Notes: generated by a model from the letters alone, not told the origin. Counted from the stretch's first letter, positions 17,327 to 26,065 are shown. The stretch is DNA of 53,520 nt from Bacteroidales bacterium (GCA_030654075.1 JAURYB010000161.1:1-53520), one strand, 5' to 3'. Translations and numbers: made by a program.

Positions 17327-18781
17327 TTACAGACTCTTTATTTCTGCCACCAGTTTCTGCAAAGTCGCTTTGGCATCGCCAAATAACATACGGTTTTTCT
17401 GATGATAAAAAAGGTTGTTCGGAATAGCGGCATAACCAGCAGCCATACTGCGTTTCATAACAATCACATTTTTAGCGTCAAGAGCTTTAATGATCGGCAT
17501 TCCGTAAATCGGACTTGATGGATCGTCTTCAGCCGCAGGGTTTACAACATCGTTAGCGCCAATTACAATAACTACATCCGTATTTCCCATTTCGTTGTTG
17601 GCATCTTCCATTTCAACCAGTTTTTCATAGGGAACATCCGCTTCAGCCAGCAGCACGTTCATATGCCCAGGCATACGACCGGCAACAGGATGAATTGCGT
17701 ATTTAACTTCAACGCCCTTGCTTGCCAGTAGGTTATCGAGTTCGTGACAAAGGTGCTGAGCTTGTGCAACAGCAAGACCATATCCCGGAACGATAAATAT
17801 TTTCTGCGAATAGCTTAACAATACAGCTGCGTCGCTGAGGGAGATTTCTTTCACAGTTTTATCGCCATCCTCTGTTCCGGCTGCTCCGGCAACGCCGAAT
17901 GCACCTATAATAACATTCAATAACGAACGGTTCATTGCCTTGCACATTAAAATGGTCAGGATAGTTCCTGACGAACCAACAAGAATACCTCCGGTAAGCA
18001 TCGCCTGGTTGCCGTAAAGGAAACCGCCCATGGCTGCTGCAACGCCTGTAAATGAGTTCAATAAAGTGATCACAACCGGCATATCGGCGCCGCCAATCGG
18101 CATTACGAAAGTTACTCCGTAAATTAACGCTGCTAACGCAAAAAGATAAATCGGCAGGTTATTACCTTCAACAGGTTTCATGAAAAGGATCAATGCCAGT
18201 GCAACAAATAATCCTACCAGGAATGTCAGGTTGATTATTCGAAGTATAGGGTGTTTGAAATCCCCAATGCGACCGTCGAGTTTCCCGAATGCTATCATAC
18301 TTCCGGCAAATGAAACGCCTCCGATCATTAATCCCAATAATATAGCAATTCCTTCGCCGCCGAGCATATTATTAGCAGGAATAGGCAATGAAGCAAGGTG
18401 ATTCTGCATTTTAGGGAATTCCATAAGCGATATTAATGCGGCACAGGCACCACCCATACCATTAAAGATGGAAACCATCTGAGGCATCGCTGTCATTTTT
18501 ACTTTTTTGGATGAATACCAGCCAATAAAACTACCAATGGCAAGAGCTATTACGATCCAAATTATATTGCCTATCGGCTCTCCTTCTTTTTTGTGAAAAA
18601 GAATAGTAAACAGAATTGCACCACCCATGCCTGCAGCTGCCCAAAGGTTGCCGGCACGCGCTGTGGCCGGATGGCTAAGTTTTTTCAGTCCCAGGATAAA
18701 CAGGATGGAGGCTATCAGGTAAGAAATCTCTAAAATGGAGATTTCGCTGGAAAATTCAATGAGTTTTGTTATTGTTTCCAT
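17327..18781 (-). CDS. pntB: NAD(P) transhydrogenase subunit beta
   Basis: The 484-residue subunit has about nine membrane helices in the first 300 residues (domain dII) and a C-terminal NADP(H)-binding domain dIII with VPGYGLAVAQAQH (about 335-347) and the later VIGANDVVNPAA. With the two alpha polypeptides it forms the proton-translocating transhydrogenase that moves hydride between NADH and NADP+ at the inner membrane. The length is normal. It is the third gene of the operon, 11 bp after the small alpha subunit gene. Confidence 0.97.
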   Translation of the reverse strand: METITKLIEFSSEISILEISYLIASILFILGLKKLSHPATARAGNLWAAAGMGGAILFTILFHKKEGEPIGNIIWIVIALAIGSFIGWYSSKKVKMTAMPQMVSIFNGMGGACAALISLMEFPKMQNHLASLPIPANNMLGGEGIAILLGLMIGGVSFAGSMIAFGKLDGRIGDFKHPILRIINLTFLVGLFVALALILFMKPVEGNNLPIYLFALAALIYGVTFVMPIGGADMPVVITLLNSFTGVAAAMGGFLYGNQAMLTGGILVGSSGTILTILMCKAMNRSLLNVIIGAFGVAGAAGTEDGDKTVKEISLSDAAVLLSYSQKIFIVPGYGLAVAQAQHLCHELDNLLASKGVEVKYAIHPVAGRMPGHMNVLLAEADVPYEKLVEMEDANNEMGNTDVVIVIGANDVVNPAAEDDPSSPIYGMPIIKALDAKNVIVMKRSMAAGYAAIPNNLFYHQKNRMLFGDAKATLQKLVAEIKSL

Positions 18782-18792
18782 GTTTTATCTCC

Positions 18793-19098
18793 CTATTTTT
18801 TCTTTTTCTTAAACATTTCGAGCATACGGTCGGTAACCACAAATCCGCCGACAACATTCAGCGTACCTAGTATTACGGCTATAAAGCCAAGGATAAGTGA
18901 AAGTGTGTTTTCGGCGTGGCCCATTACAATAATGGCACCGATAATTACTACACCATGGATGGCGTTACTACCTGACATTAAAGGGGTATGCAACACCGCC
19001 GGTACATGCGATATAACTTCTATTCCCAGGAAAACGGAAAGAACGATGATGAAAATCATGTCTTTGTATTCCAGGAAAAATTTTAAAACTTCGTCCAT
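18793..19098 (-). CDS. pntAB: NAD(P) transhydrogenase subunit alpha, membrane part (alpha-2)
   Basis: The 101-residue protein has three hydrophobic helices (about 12-32, 45-65, 68-95) and the conserved SGSNAIHGVVIIGA, which belongs to the membrane part that is fused to the alpha subunit in E. coli but separate in three-subunit enzymes. It contributes membrane helices to the proton channel. It lies between pntA-1 and pntB on the same strand, giving the split alpha1/alpha2/beta arrangement known in Rhodospirillum and many Bacteroidota. Confidence 0.95.
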   Translation of the reverse strand: MDEVLKFFLEYKDMIFIIVLSVFLGIEVISHVPAVLHTPLMSGSNAIHGVVIIGAIIVMGHAENTLSLILGFIAVILGTLNVVGGFVVTDRMLEMFKKKKK

Positions 19099-19129
19099 AG
19101 GTTGGTTATTTTATGAGTTTGTTTGAATT

Positions 19130-19198
19130 CTGATTTTGGTGCTCAGTGCTTAGTGCTGTGTGCTCACTGTATTTTGCCATACGCTGTGCACAATGTAC
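19130..19198. repeat. Low-complexity GTGCTNAGTGCT-type spacer
   Basis: Between the two alpha-subunit genes lies a run of imperfect short words (GTGCTCAGTGCTTAGTGCTG, then variants with GTGCTCACTG and CTGTGCACAATG). It is unlike the flanking coding DNA. It splits an operon with otherwise tight spacing and is of the same general kind as the C-rich spacers elsewhere in this window. Confidence 0.6.
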
Positions 19199-20325
19199 TA
19201 TGCACTAATAGCTGCTTTCACCCTTTCATGCACAATTTCTTTTCCATGAGTAACTGCTGTACCTTTTACAATATCATCTTCCCAGTTGAGGTTTAAAGCT
19301 CCTTCTTTGGTGATGATAAGTTTCAGGAAATTGATCATGTTTTTGCCGTACATGCGGCTGGCATCGGTTGGCATATCGGTTGGGAATTGCGAATTGCCAA
19401 TGATCTTAACGCCATTATGAACAATGGTTTCATTGTCTTTTGTAAGTTCGCAGTTTCCACCGGTTGAAGCGGCAAGGTCAATAATTACAGAGCCTGGTTT
19501 CATGGCTTCAACAGTTTCCTTTTTGAGCAGGAGAGGAGCACGGCGACCCGGAATCTGGGCGGTACAAATTACCACATCCGATTTTACAACCTGATCGTGG
19601 ATGGCCTGAGCCTGGCGGGCTTTAAATTCATCGGTTTGCTCCACAGCATAACCTCCTGCAGCTTTATCATCAAGAGCGCCTTCCACTTCTACGAATTTCC
19701 CGCCCAGGCCAACAACTTCTTCTTTTACTGCCGCACGAACATCGAAAACGTAAACCACCGCACCAAGCTTACGCGAAGTAGCAATAGCTTGCAGTCCGGC
19801 AACACCAGCACCCAATATCAGCATATTTGCTGGCTTGATGGTTCCGGCAGCAGTCATAAACATAGGGAAGAATTTAGGCAAAGTATTGGCAGCTGTAAGC
19901 ACAGCTTTGTAGCCCGCAACTGTAGCCATCGACGAAAGTATGTCCATGGCCTGCGCGCGAGAAGTACGGGGTACAACATCCATGCTGAATCCGGTAATGT
20001 TTTTGGCAGCAAGTTCTTTAACCAGGTCGGTGTTGAAATATGGATTTAACACTGCCATAATTACCTGCCCGTCTTTCATCAGGGCAACTTCTTCAGCAGT
20101 TGGCGGTTGGATTTTAATAAGTACATCCGCACCTGCAATAACTTTGGCTTTGGTTTCGATGACTGCGCCTGCCAGTTCATACTCCGCATCCGAAGCGAAA
20201 GCTGCAAGCCCTGCACCCGCTTCGACCAGCATGGTAACATTCATCTTAACCAGCGTGGCGACACTTTCGGGTAGCATAGCAACCCGGTTTTCGCCGGTAA
20301 TTTCTTTGAGTATTCCTATTGTCAT
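19198..20325 (-). CDS. pntAA: NAD(P) transhydrogenase subunit alpha, soluble NAD-binding part (alpha-1)
   Basis: The 375-residue cytoplasmic subunit is related to alanine dehydrogenase. It has the N-terminal GILKEITGENRVAMLPESV, the Rossmann motif ILGAGVAGLQAIATSRKLGA (about 168-187) and the RQAQAIHDQVV loop. It binds NAD(H) as domain dI of the transhydrogenase. The length fits the stand-alone alpha-1 form with no membrane segment. It is the first gene of the operon, and a TAnnTTTG box lies 33 bp upstream. Confidence 0.96.
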   Translation of the reverse strand: MTIGILKEITGENRVAMLPESVATLVKMNVTMLVEAGAGLAAFASDAEYELAGAVIETKAKVIAGADVLIKIQPPTAEEVALMKDGQVIMAVLNPYFNTDLVKELAAKNITGFSMDVVPRTSRAQAMDILSSMATVAGYKAVLTAANTLPKFFPMFMTAAGTIKPANMLILGAGVAGLQAIATSRKLGAVVYVFDVRAAVKEEVVGLGGKFVEVEGALDDKAAGGYAVEQTDEFKARQAQAIHDQVVKSDVVICTAQIPGRRAPLLLKKETVEAMKPGSVIIDLAASTGGNCELTKDNETIVHNGVKIIGNSQFPTDMPTDASRMYGKNMINFLKLIITKEGALNLNWEDDIVKGTAVTHGKEIVHERVKAAISA

Positions 20326-20357
20326 AACAGTAGGTTGTTTTTAGGGATTTGTTCGGG

Positions 20358-20365
20358 CAAATGTA
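20358..20365 (-). promoter_or_regulatory. Candidate -7 box of the pnt operon
   Basis: On the minus strand the sequence is TACATTTG, an exact match to the Bacteroidota -7 consensus TAnnTTTG, placed 33 bp before the pntA start. The -33 region is only T-rich (no TTG at the best spacing), so the assignment is moderate. Confidence 0.5.
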
Positions 20366-20768
20366 AAGGAATTTTATCCATCTTAAAAACGCTTTTTATA
20401 TGCTTTTAATCATTTTCAGTATAATACAGAATTATGTACTTATCCAGATATGAAATGAATACTGTTCAAATTTTTATCAAGATCAATTATTCAGATATTC
20501 AATGAGTTATGGTAATACATTGATTCAATATTTTATAAACAAATCTCTTGATTTAAAGAGTAATGCATCAATAATTGAATATTCCGATATCAACTTTTAA
20601 TTGTTATGGATATAAAATCGCCGTATGGTGGATAAGTATTCCGCATTTGAAACCCTCGATTCGATCTTTTTTACGAATAAAATGAACTATTATTTAGAAT
20701 TAAAGTTTTAACAGTCTATAAAAACAAAAATCAAAAAAGAATCAGTTTTAACATTTAAATGAAATAAC
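20366..20768. other. Intergenic region between divergent genes
   Basis: About 400 AT-rich bases with no supported gene. A 9-bp inverted repeat (ATATTCAAT at 20495-20503 and its complement at 20574-20582) is the only structure seen. It is too short and AT-rich to interpret. Confidence 0.35.
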
Positions 20769-21125
20769 ATGGGTACGATAGAGATTTCGAAGACGAGAAA
20801 AATTGCCGGATGGGTAATTGCAGGATTATTAACCGGGCTTTTCGCATTTAGCGCGGCAGGTAAATTAGCATTGCATCCTGAACAAATGGAACAGTTGAAA
20901 CTTGGCGACTGGCGCATCATTATTGCTATAGGTGAAATTACATCGGCACTATTGTTTTTATTCCCCAGGACAAATATTTACGGCACTATTTTATTAAGTG
21001 CATATATGGGTGGCGCAATCATAATTCATATGACAGGCGGGCTAAGCATAGTAATGCCTACAGTTGTGCTTGTTTTTATATGGCTGGGAGGATTTGTACG
21101 CAATCCTGAACTCATAAAAAGGTAA
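20769..21125 (+). CDS. DoxX-like membrane protein
   Basis: The 118-residue protein has four hydrophobic helices (about 12-30, 45-65, 70-85, 90-108) and the family pattern FSAAGKLALHPEQMEQL after helix 1, typical of DoxX-like proteins (DoxX_2/3 group). It sits in the inner membrane. Family members are loosely tied to quinone or redox processes, but their function is mostly unproven. It is monocistronic and divergent from the pnt operon. The start ATG follows a short AT-rich leader. Confidence 0.8.
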   Translation: MGTIEISKTRKIAGWVIAGLLTGLFAFSAAGKLALHPEQMEQLKLGDWRIIIAIGEITSALLFLFPRTNIYGTILLSAYMGGAIIIHMTGGLSIVMPTVVLVFIWLGGFVRNPELIKR

Positions 21126-21284
21126 GCAGGTATTTGGGCAATAGAGAAATGGCCTTTTCGGAATTAGTTCGGAGTCCAGGAGATGATTATCTGAATTTTA
21201 ATATCTAAGCGTGTACAATTTCATCATTTAAGTAGTAACTTTGGATATCGCAGTTTCATAGTTATTTATTTAAACATTTGTACT

Positions 21285-21854
21285 ATGATTAAGATACTGA
21301 TTCTTATAATGGCTTCGCTAATTTCGATTTTTAGCCAGTTGACCGCACAAAACACTGATATTAATAAACACAGTGATAACAAAGGGATCCAGCTCACTGT
21401 ACCAGAAACTTCTACCGAGTTCAGCATTTCGAGCTATAAAAATGTAAATCTGCAAAAAATAAGCCCATTGCAATTAAAGGCTTCCGGGCTGCATACCGAG
21501 ATTTATATTTCTAATACAAACCAGGGAGTTATTATAATTTCTTCTGCTGAAGCTAACAAAGCTCTGAAGGATTTCAGCCATACCCTTGAGCTTAATCCAA
21601 CGTTTTACGAAACTCTCACAAGGCAGGATACGACAATCGTTTTTTCAAAGAATACAAAAAACCCGACTTTCGATTTTACCAGAGCTTCATCTATAAACCA
21701 CGATTATAAGAATGCTTTTAATTATACAGTTGACCCACGAACTGGAGTGAGTTGGAGTAAAGGTAATTATGATGAATTAAACCTAAAACCAGGCATGGGT
21801 TATGGTCAGCTTTTATATGACATTATTATCTGGTTGCCAAAAGCGATAAAATAG
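21285..21854 (+). CDS. Secreted hypothetical protein
   Basis: The 189-residue protein has a clear signal peptide (IKILILIMASLISIFSQLTA, cleavage before Q22) and a mature beta/helix domain with no cysteine. No catalytic motif or sorting domain is present, so it should be periplasmic. A good intrinsic terminator follows at 21882-21915, which supports a single-gene transcript. The family is not recognised. Confidence 0.7.
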   Translation: MIKILILIMASLISIFSQLTAQNTDINKHSDNKGIQLTVPETSTEFSISSYKNVNLQKISPLQLKASGLHTEIYISNTNQGVIIISSAEANKALKDFSHTLELNPTFYETLTRQDTTIVFSKNTKNPTFDFTRASSINHDYKNAFNYTVDPRTGVSWSKGNYDELNLKPGMGYGQLLYDIIIWLPKAIK

Positions 21855-21881
21855 GTGGAAATATTAGTTTGTTAGTTCTGT

Positions 21882-21915
21882 AAGACTGCTTCGTTAGAGG
21901 CAGTCTTATTTTTTG
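21882..21915 (+). terminator. Intrinsic terminator
   Basis: AAGACTGC (21882-21889) pairs perfectly with GCAGTCTT (21900-21907) around a 10-nt loop, and ATTTTTTG follows. This is a standard rho-independent terminator 28 bp after the secreted-protein gene. Confidence 0.85.
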
Positions 21916-21983
21916 ATATAGACAGCAATAAAAATTAGTATACTTTTAAAGTAATTTCAATACTTATTCGTCTACCTCAATAT

Positions 21984-22547
21984 ATGGTAGATTTAATTAC
22001 ACTATCGCCTATGGCAAAGCAGCAACGAATCCTGGATGCTGTCCAGAATTATGGGAAGCGTTTGTTCAGTTTTATACGCAGCCGCGTTAAAAGTGACGAA
22101 GATGCCGAAGATATTCTGCAGGATGTTTGGTTCCAGCTTAGTTCCCTTGTCGACATTGAACCTATCGGGCAGCTTAGTTCGTGGCTATACAGGGTTAGTC
22201 GTAACCGTATTGTGGATAAACAACGTAAACTAAAGCCACAATCGCTCGATGACCTGGCCTATGAGAATGAAGACGGGGAAATGATGTATCCGGACGCACT
22301 GCTTGCTGGCGACTCGAATCCTGAAATGGAACTTGAGCGGGCATACCTCAGGGAAGAGCTTTTTGAAGCTTTAAATGAGTTGCCACCGAAACAACGCGAT
22401 GTTTTTGTGTGGAATGAACTGGAGGATATGACATTGCAGGAGATTGCTGATAAAACCGGCGAAAGTATTAAAACGATCATATCACGGAAACGCTACGCAG
22501 TTGCAAATCTGCGGGAGTGGTTCGAAAATTTATATAACGAATACTAA
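21984..22547 (+). CDS. ECF-type RNA polymerase sigma factor
   Basis: The 187-residue sigma factor has region 2 (RLFSFIRSRVKSDEDAEDIL, about 28-47, then WFQLSSL and SWLYRVSRNRIVD) and region 4 (LPPKQRDVFVWNELEDMTLQ and the helix-turn-helix IADKTGESIKTIISRKRYAV). It directs RNA polymerase to a small regulon. An internal ATG at 22011 (MAKQQRIL) fits the usual family start better than 21984. It lies 20 bp upstream of a small membrane protein gene that often accompanies this sigma type in Bacteroidota. No classical anti-sigma gene is present. Confidence 0.92.
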   Translation: MVDLITLSPMAKQQRILDAVQNYGKRLFSFIRSRVKSDEDAEDILQDVWFQLSSLVDIEPIGQLSSWLYRVSRNRIVDKQRKLKPQSLDDLAYENEDGEMMYPDALLAGDSNPEMELERAYLREELFEALNELPPKQRDVFVWNELEDMTLQEIADKTGESIKTIISRKRYAVANLREWFENLYNEY

Positions 22548-22567
22548 CAATTTAAAACGTAGAAATC

Positions 22568-22912
22568 ATGATGTGTTGCAGTGAAAACAGAGGTAAAAAT
22601 TTCTGGATTAAAAGAGCCATATTCATTCCAATTGCCATAGCAGCCGGTGTGTTTATTTTTGGAAGCCTGGTAATGTTCCTGTGGAACAGTATTTTGCCAG
22701 CCATATTTGGAATCGCCACGATAACTTTCTGGCAAGCCCTCGGAATATTGGTTTTATCAAAAATTCTCTTTGGTGGATTTGGCCATGGACGCAGTCAAAG
22801 CCATCCGGGCCACGACTGGAAAGGTCACCCTATGCACTTAAATCCTGATGAAAGGGAAAAAATGAAAGAAGAATGGCGAAACCGATGCCATACTGAACCA
22901 AGAGCTGAATAA
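22568..22912 (+). CDS. Small membrane protein co-transcribed with ECF sigma factor
   Basis: The 114-residue protein has two closely spaced hydrophobic segments (about 15-40 and 42-67). The tail is His/Gly-rich and charged, with a Spy/CpxP-like LNPDEREKMKEEWRNRC near the end. The N-terminus carries two adjacent cysteines (MMCC). The tail could bind metal or sense envelope state and thereby influence the sigma factor; this is inference from pairing. A hairpin terminator follows, closing a two-gene operon. Confidence 0.75.
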   Translation: MMCCSENRGKNFWIKRAIFIPIAIAAGVFIFGSLVMFLWNSILPAIFGIATITFWQALGILVLSKILFGGFGHGRSQSHPGHDWKGHPMHLNPDEREKMKEEWRNRCHTEPRAE

Positions 22913-22937
22913 AAGAGAGCTTTTAATGAATGAAGAA

Positions 22938-22969
22938 TAGCGCGTTGCCTTTGGCAGGGCGCTATTTTT
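22938..22969 (+). terminator. Intrinsic terminator of the sigma-factor operon
   Basis: TAGCGC (22938-22943) pairs with GCGCTA (22959-22964), enclosing an inner TGCC/GGCA stem, and TTTTT follows. It lies 25 bp after the small membrane protein gene. Confidence 0.8.
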
Positions 22970-23010
22970 GGATTATAGGAAATGTGTTAGTTGAAGTAAA
23001 TGATAAACAA

Positions 23011-24039
23011 CTAGCGGCTAGTTACTATATCCTTTAAGATTTTTTCAACCTTTACCATCATTTCATCCGTAATATCCAGATGGGTTACAAACCGCACTTC
23101 CTGCGGTGCTAATGCCATGGCATGAATATCGTTTTCGCGCAATGTCTGAAGGAATTTTGATGTTGGCATTTCAGGTTTGAGTTTAAAAAAAACAAGGTTA
23201 GTCTGTACCGGAATCACACTTTCAACATACGGAAGCGATTGCAGAAGGCTTTCGAGTTGTTTGGCTTTACGATGATCATCGCGAAGACGTTCAACATTAT
23301 TGTCAAGCGCATAAATACAGGCAGCAGCCAGGTAACCGGCCTGCCGCATTCCGCCGCCAAACACTTTGCGTATGCGCCGGGATCGGTTAATAAATTCTTT
23401 ATTGCCTATTAAAACAGATCCGACAGGCGCGCCCAATCCTTTGGAAATACAAATGGAAATACTATCAAATAGTTTGCCATATTCTGCCGGTGTTTCATTG
23501 GTTTCGACTAATGCATTGAAAAGCCTGGCACCATCGAGGTGGTATTTGAGCCCGTTTTCGCGGCATACTTTGCCGATAGCAATTAACTCATTAAAATCAT
23601 AGATCGAACCGCCGCCTTTATTCATCGTATTTTCGACTGAAACCAATTTTGTGAGCGGCCGGTGCGGATCGGCAGGAGGGTTAATATGAGCTTCAACATC
23701 GGCAGCTGTAATCCTTCCCTGGTCACCTTCGAGCAGGCAGACCGATGCGCCCGAATTCATAGCAATTCCGCCTCCTTCGTAATAATAAACATGTGAAAGT
23801 TTATGACATATTACTTCGTCGCCTGGTTGCGTATGCGCCTTGATGCCTACCTGGTTTGCCATGGTTCCGGAAGCACAGAATAAGGCTGCTTCCATACCGA
23901 ACATAGCGGCGGCTTTGGTTTCGAGTGCAATTACGGTAGGATCGTCACCTAAAACATCATCCCCAACTTCTGCGGCAAACATGGCTTTCAACATTTCCGG
24001 AGTCGGACGGGTTACGGTATCACTTCTGAAGTCTATCAT
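23011..24039 (-). CDS. ltaE: Low-specificity L-threonine aldolase
   Basis: The 342-residue PLP enzyme of fold type I starts with the family signature MIDFRSDTVTRPTPEML. It has GDDVLGDDPTV (31-41), HLDGARLFNA (about 168-177) and the PLP lysine in SKGLGAPVGSVL (about 200). It cleaves L-threonine or L-allo-threonine to glycine and acetaldehyde. The ATG is directly preceded on the minus strand by a C-rich low-complexity spacer instead of a recognisable ribosome site. Confidence 0.95.
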   Translation of the reverse strand: MIDFRSDTVTRPTPEMLKAMFAAEVGDDVLGDDPTVIALETKAAAMFGMEAALFCASGTMANQVGIKAHTQPGDEVICHKLSHVYYYEGGGIAMNSGASVCLLEGDQGRITAADVEAHINPPADPHRPLTKLVSVENTMNKGGGSIYDFNELIAIGKVCRENGLKYHLDGARLFNALVETNETPAEYGKLFDSISICISKGLGAPVGSVLIGNKEFINRSRRIRKVFGGGMRQAGYLAAACIYALDNNVERLRDDHRKAKQLESLLQSLPYVESVIPVQTNLVFFKLKPEMPTSKFLQTLRENDIHAMALAPQEVRFVTHLDITDEMMVKVEKILKDIVTSR

Positions 24040-24120
24040 TGGAGGAATTGGGGTTTAGGTGTTGGGGGTTAGGGTTTGGAATTTTGATTTGAGATTTTGT
24101 TTTTTGATTTTGGGATTTGA
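24040..24120. repeat. Low-complexity spacer (CCTAACCCCC-type on minus strand)
   Basis: The spacer between two minus-strand genes is made of repeated words. On the plus strand these are GGGGTTTAGG, GGGGGTTAGGG and then GATTTTG/GGGATTTG variants. The same vocabulary occurs at 24437-24465, 25848-26003 and 31020-31162. It ends at the ltaE start codon. Confidence 0.65.
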
Positions 24121-24130
24121 AATTTACTTT

Positions 24131-24433
24131 TTACATCTCATAATCAATACAACCCTTATTGATAGAATAATCCTTATTAAATGCAATAAATTCCTGATGC
24201 GCCGGATGAACAGTATAAGTCTCAAGGTCAATCATGTTGTCAAAATCCATGATCAGGACAATATCATACGACCAGGAGAGTTTACGAACATCAATTCCTG
24301 CTTCATATTTGCGAATGACATCAATTTTTTGTGGCAGATCATCCAGACGACTTATCACTTCCTTTGCTGCGGTGATCTTTTCAGATTCACCTGGAAAATC
24401 TTTGAGTTTGAACATTACAATATGCCTTATCAT
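24131..24433 (-). CDS. Dabb-family (stress-responsive alpha/beta barrel) protein
   Basis: The 100-residue single-domain protein begins MIRHIVMFKLKDF, the typical first strand of the Dabb family, with the conserved PAHQEF near residue 77. Members form dimeric alpha-beta barrels with roles in stress or small-molecule chemistry. A C-rich spacer abuts the start codon. It is probably transcribed with ltaE, with only the low-complexity spacer between. Confidence 0.85.
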   Translation of the reverse strand: MIRHIVMFKLKDFPGESEKITAAKEVISRLDDLPQKIDVIRKYEAGIDVRKLSWSYDIVLIMDFDNMIDLETYTVHPAHQEFIAFNKDYSINKGCIDYEM

Positions 24434-24604
24434 AAGGGGATAGGTTTTGGGGGTTAGGATTTAGTTGGTGCAAGTTTCAAACTTTACTTATTTAAAGCTT
24501 TTCTATAAATAATTAATTCTGTTTCTGTCAGATTTTTTAATGGTTGTCATTGTTTCGCTTTTTCCACTAACACTTCACCTTTTCGCCCTTCGCCATTTTG
24601 CTTG

Positions 24605-25777
24605 TCATGAATTAGTAAAAGCCTCTCTTATCCTCATAAGTCCCTGTATCAAAGTCGAAACCGGGCATCCGATATTCATTCTCATAAATCCTTCTCCACC
24701 AGGACCGAACATTATACCAGGGTTTAATCCTACATTCGCTTTATGAAGGAAGAATTCATTCAGGTCTTTGTCGTTCATACCCATTTCGGTACAGTCGAGC
24801 CATACAAGGAAAGTGGATTCGGGGCGGATGACTTTTATTTTTGGTAGATTTTCACGTACAAATTTTTCAAGTGTCTCTACATTCTTTGCAAGGTAATCCA
24901 TTAATTCATCTACATAAATGTCACCATGGGTATATGCTTCTTCTGAGGCGATATTTCCGAAAATATTTCCACCACCAATATGAAGATGATCGAGAGTGGC
25001 ATTAAATTTCCGGCGAAGGCTGTCATTTTCGATAATTACCGAAGCCGTTGAAAATCCTGAAAGGTTAAATGTTTTGCTTGGCGCTACCGTGGTAATAGTT
25101 TGCAAACTGATCTCTTTTGAGATTCCGGCAACAGGAGTATGTTTGAATGGCTTATAAATCAGGTCGCAATGAATTTCATCCGAAATGATCAGTACATTGT
25201 ATTTCAGGCATATTTCGGCCATCTGAGTTAGTTCTTCTTTAGTCCAAACACTGCCACCCGGATTGTGCGGATTAGAAAGAATCAGCATTTTGGCGCCATC
25301 TTTTGCCAGGGTTTCAAGATTTTCAAAATCCATACAAAGGCGGCCATTTTGCATTTTTAAATGGTTGTATGCCAGGGTGCGTTTGTGATCAGTAACTGCT
25401 GTGAAAAAAGGGAAATAGACCGGAGGTTGTACAATAATTTTATCGCCTGGTTCAGTGTAGGCCATCACAGCAATATTAACAGCCGGCACAACACCGGGGC
25501 AGAAAGATATCCAGTCGCGTTCAACTTTCCATTGATGGCGGCGTAGGAGCCAGTCTATAAGCGAGGTAAAATAACTCTCCTCGCGAAGCGGATAACCAAA
25601 AACACCATGTTTGGCTTTTTTAACAATAGCATCAGTAATATATCCCGGAGTTAAAAAATCCATATCCGCCACCCACATTGGGAGAGCTTCACCGGCACCC
25701 AGGAATTTCTGCATCCCGTCCCATTTTATACACGAGCTGCCTTTTCGTTCAATCAGTTGGTCAAAATCAAAGTTCAT
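24605..25777 (-). CDS. PatB/MalY-family PLP enzyme (cystathionine beta-lyase type)
   Basis: The 390-residue fold-type I aminotransferase-class protein has the family start NFDFDQLIERKGSSCIKWD, the MWVADMDF motif (about 35-42) and the lysine motif VAPSKTFNLSGFS (about 231-243, Schiff-base lysine). It also has the SNPHNPGG loop and DEIHCDL. MalY/PatB enzymes cleave cystathionine and cysteine C-S bonds. Length is normal. A TACCTTTG box lies about 26 bp upstream on the minus strand. Confidence 0.93.
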   Translation of the reverse strand: MNFDFDQLIERKGSSCIKWDGMQKFLGAGEALPMWVADMDFLTPGYITDAIVKKAKHGVFGYPLREESYFTSLIDWLLRRHQWKVERDWISFCPGVVPAVNIAVMAYTEPGDKIIVQPPVYFPFFTAVTDHKRTLAYNHLKMQNGRLCMDFENLETLAKDGAKMLILSNPHNPGGSVWTKEELTQMAEICLKYNVLIISDEIHCDLIYKPFKHTPVAGISKEISLQTITTVAPSKTFNLSGFSTASVIIENDSLRRKFNATLDHLHIGGGNIFGNIASEEAYTHGDIYVDELMDYLAKNVETLEKFVRENLPKIKVIRPESTFLVWLDCTEMGMNDKDLNEFFLHKANVGLNPGIMFGPGGEGFMRMNIGCPVSTLIQGLMRIREAFTNS

Positions 25778-25802
25778 TTTCAGGCGATCAGTTTAAGAGA
25801 GG

Positions 25803-25810
25803 CAAAGGTA
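25803..25810 (-). promoter_or_regulatory. Candidate -7 box upstream of the PatB/MalY-type gene
   Basis: The minus-strand octamer TACCTTTG matches TAnnTTTG exactly and lies 26 bp upstream of the start codon. No clear -33 TTTG was found at the expected distance. Confidence 0.45.
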
Positions 25811-25847
25811 TTATTTTTTCAGAAGAGGATTGAAGAGTTTCATCTTT

Positions 25848-26003
25848 CAAATTCCAAATTCCAAGTCCCAAATTCCAAGTTCCAAGACCTATGCCCCCCT
25901 GAACCCTTGAACTCTTGAACCTTTGAACCTTTGAACCCTTGAACCCTTGAACTCTTGAACCCCAACCCTCACCCCCCAATTCCCAATCCCTAATCCCCAA
26001 CAC
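25848..26003. repeat. Low-complexity tandem word repeats, including TTGAACCY units
   Basis: Three blocks of short words follow one another. First come CAAATTCCAAGTCC variants (25848-25890). Next is a tandem array of about seven 8-9-bp units of the form TTGAACCCT/TTGAACTC (about 25899-25962). Last is a C-rich block of CCCAATCCC, CCTAATCCCC and CCAAC words (to 26003). The reading frames over it translate to repetitive peptides and are not genes. It separates two divergent genes. Confidence 0.8.
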
Positions 26004-26014
26004 CTTCCTTCACA

Positions 26015-26046
26015 TTTGTCTGTCCAACGATTAATGACTATTTTTG
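26015..26046 (+). promoter_or_regulatory. Promoter of the receiver/PEP-binding gene
   Basis: TTTG at 26015-26018 and TATTTTTG at 26039-26046, spaced 20 bp, match the Bacteroidota housekeeping promoter (-33 TTTG, -7 TAnnTTTG). The gene starts 20 bp further on. Confidence 0.75.
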
Positions 26047-26065
26047 TTCTCACTAAGACTGATCC

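Noticed and set aside
24040..24120. Telomere-like GGGTTAGGG repeats
   Set aside because: Words are irregular, short and internal to a circular-type chromosome gene context; they match the other spacers of the window.
25899..25962. Possible CRISPR array
   Set aside because: Units are 8-9 bp with no unique spacers and no cas genes nearby.
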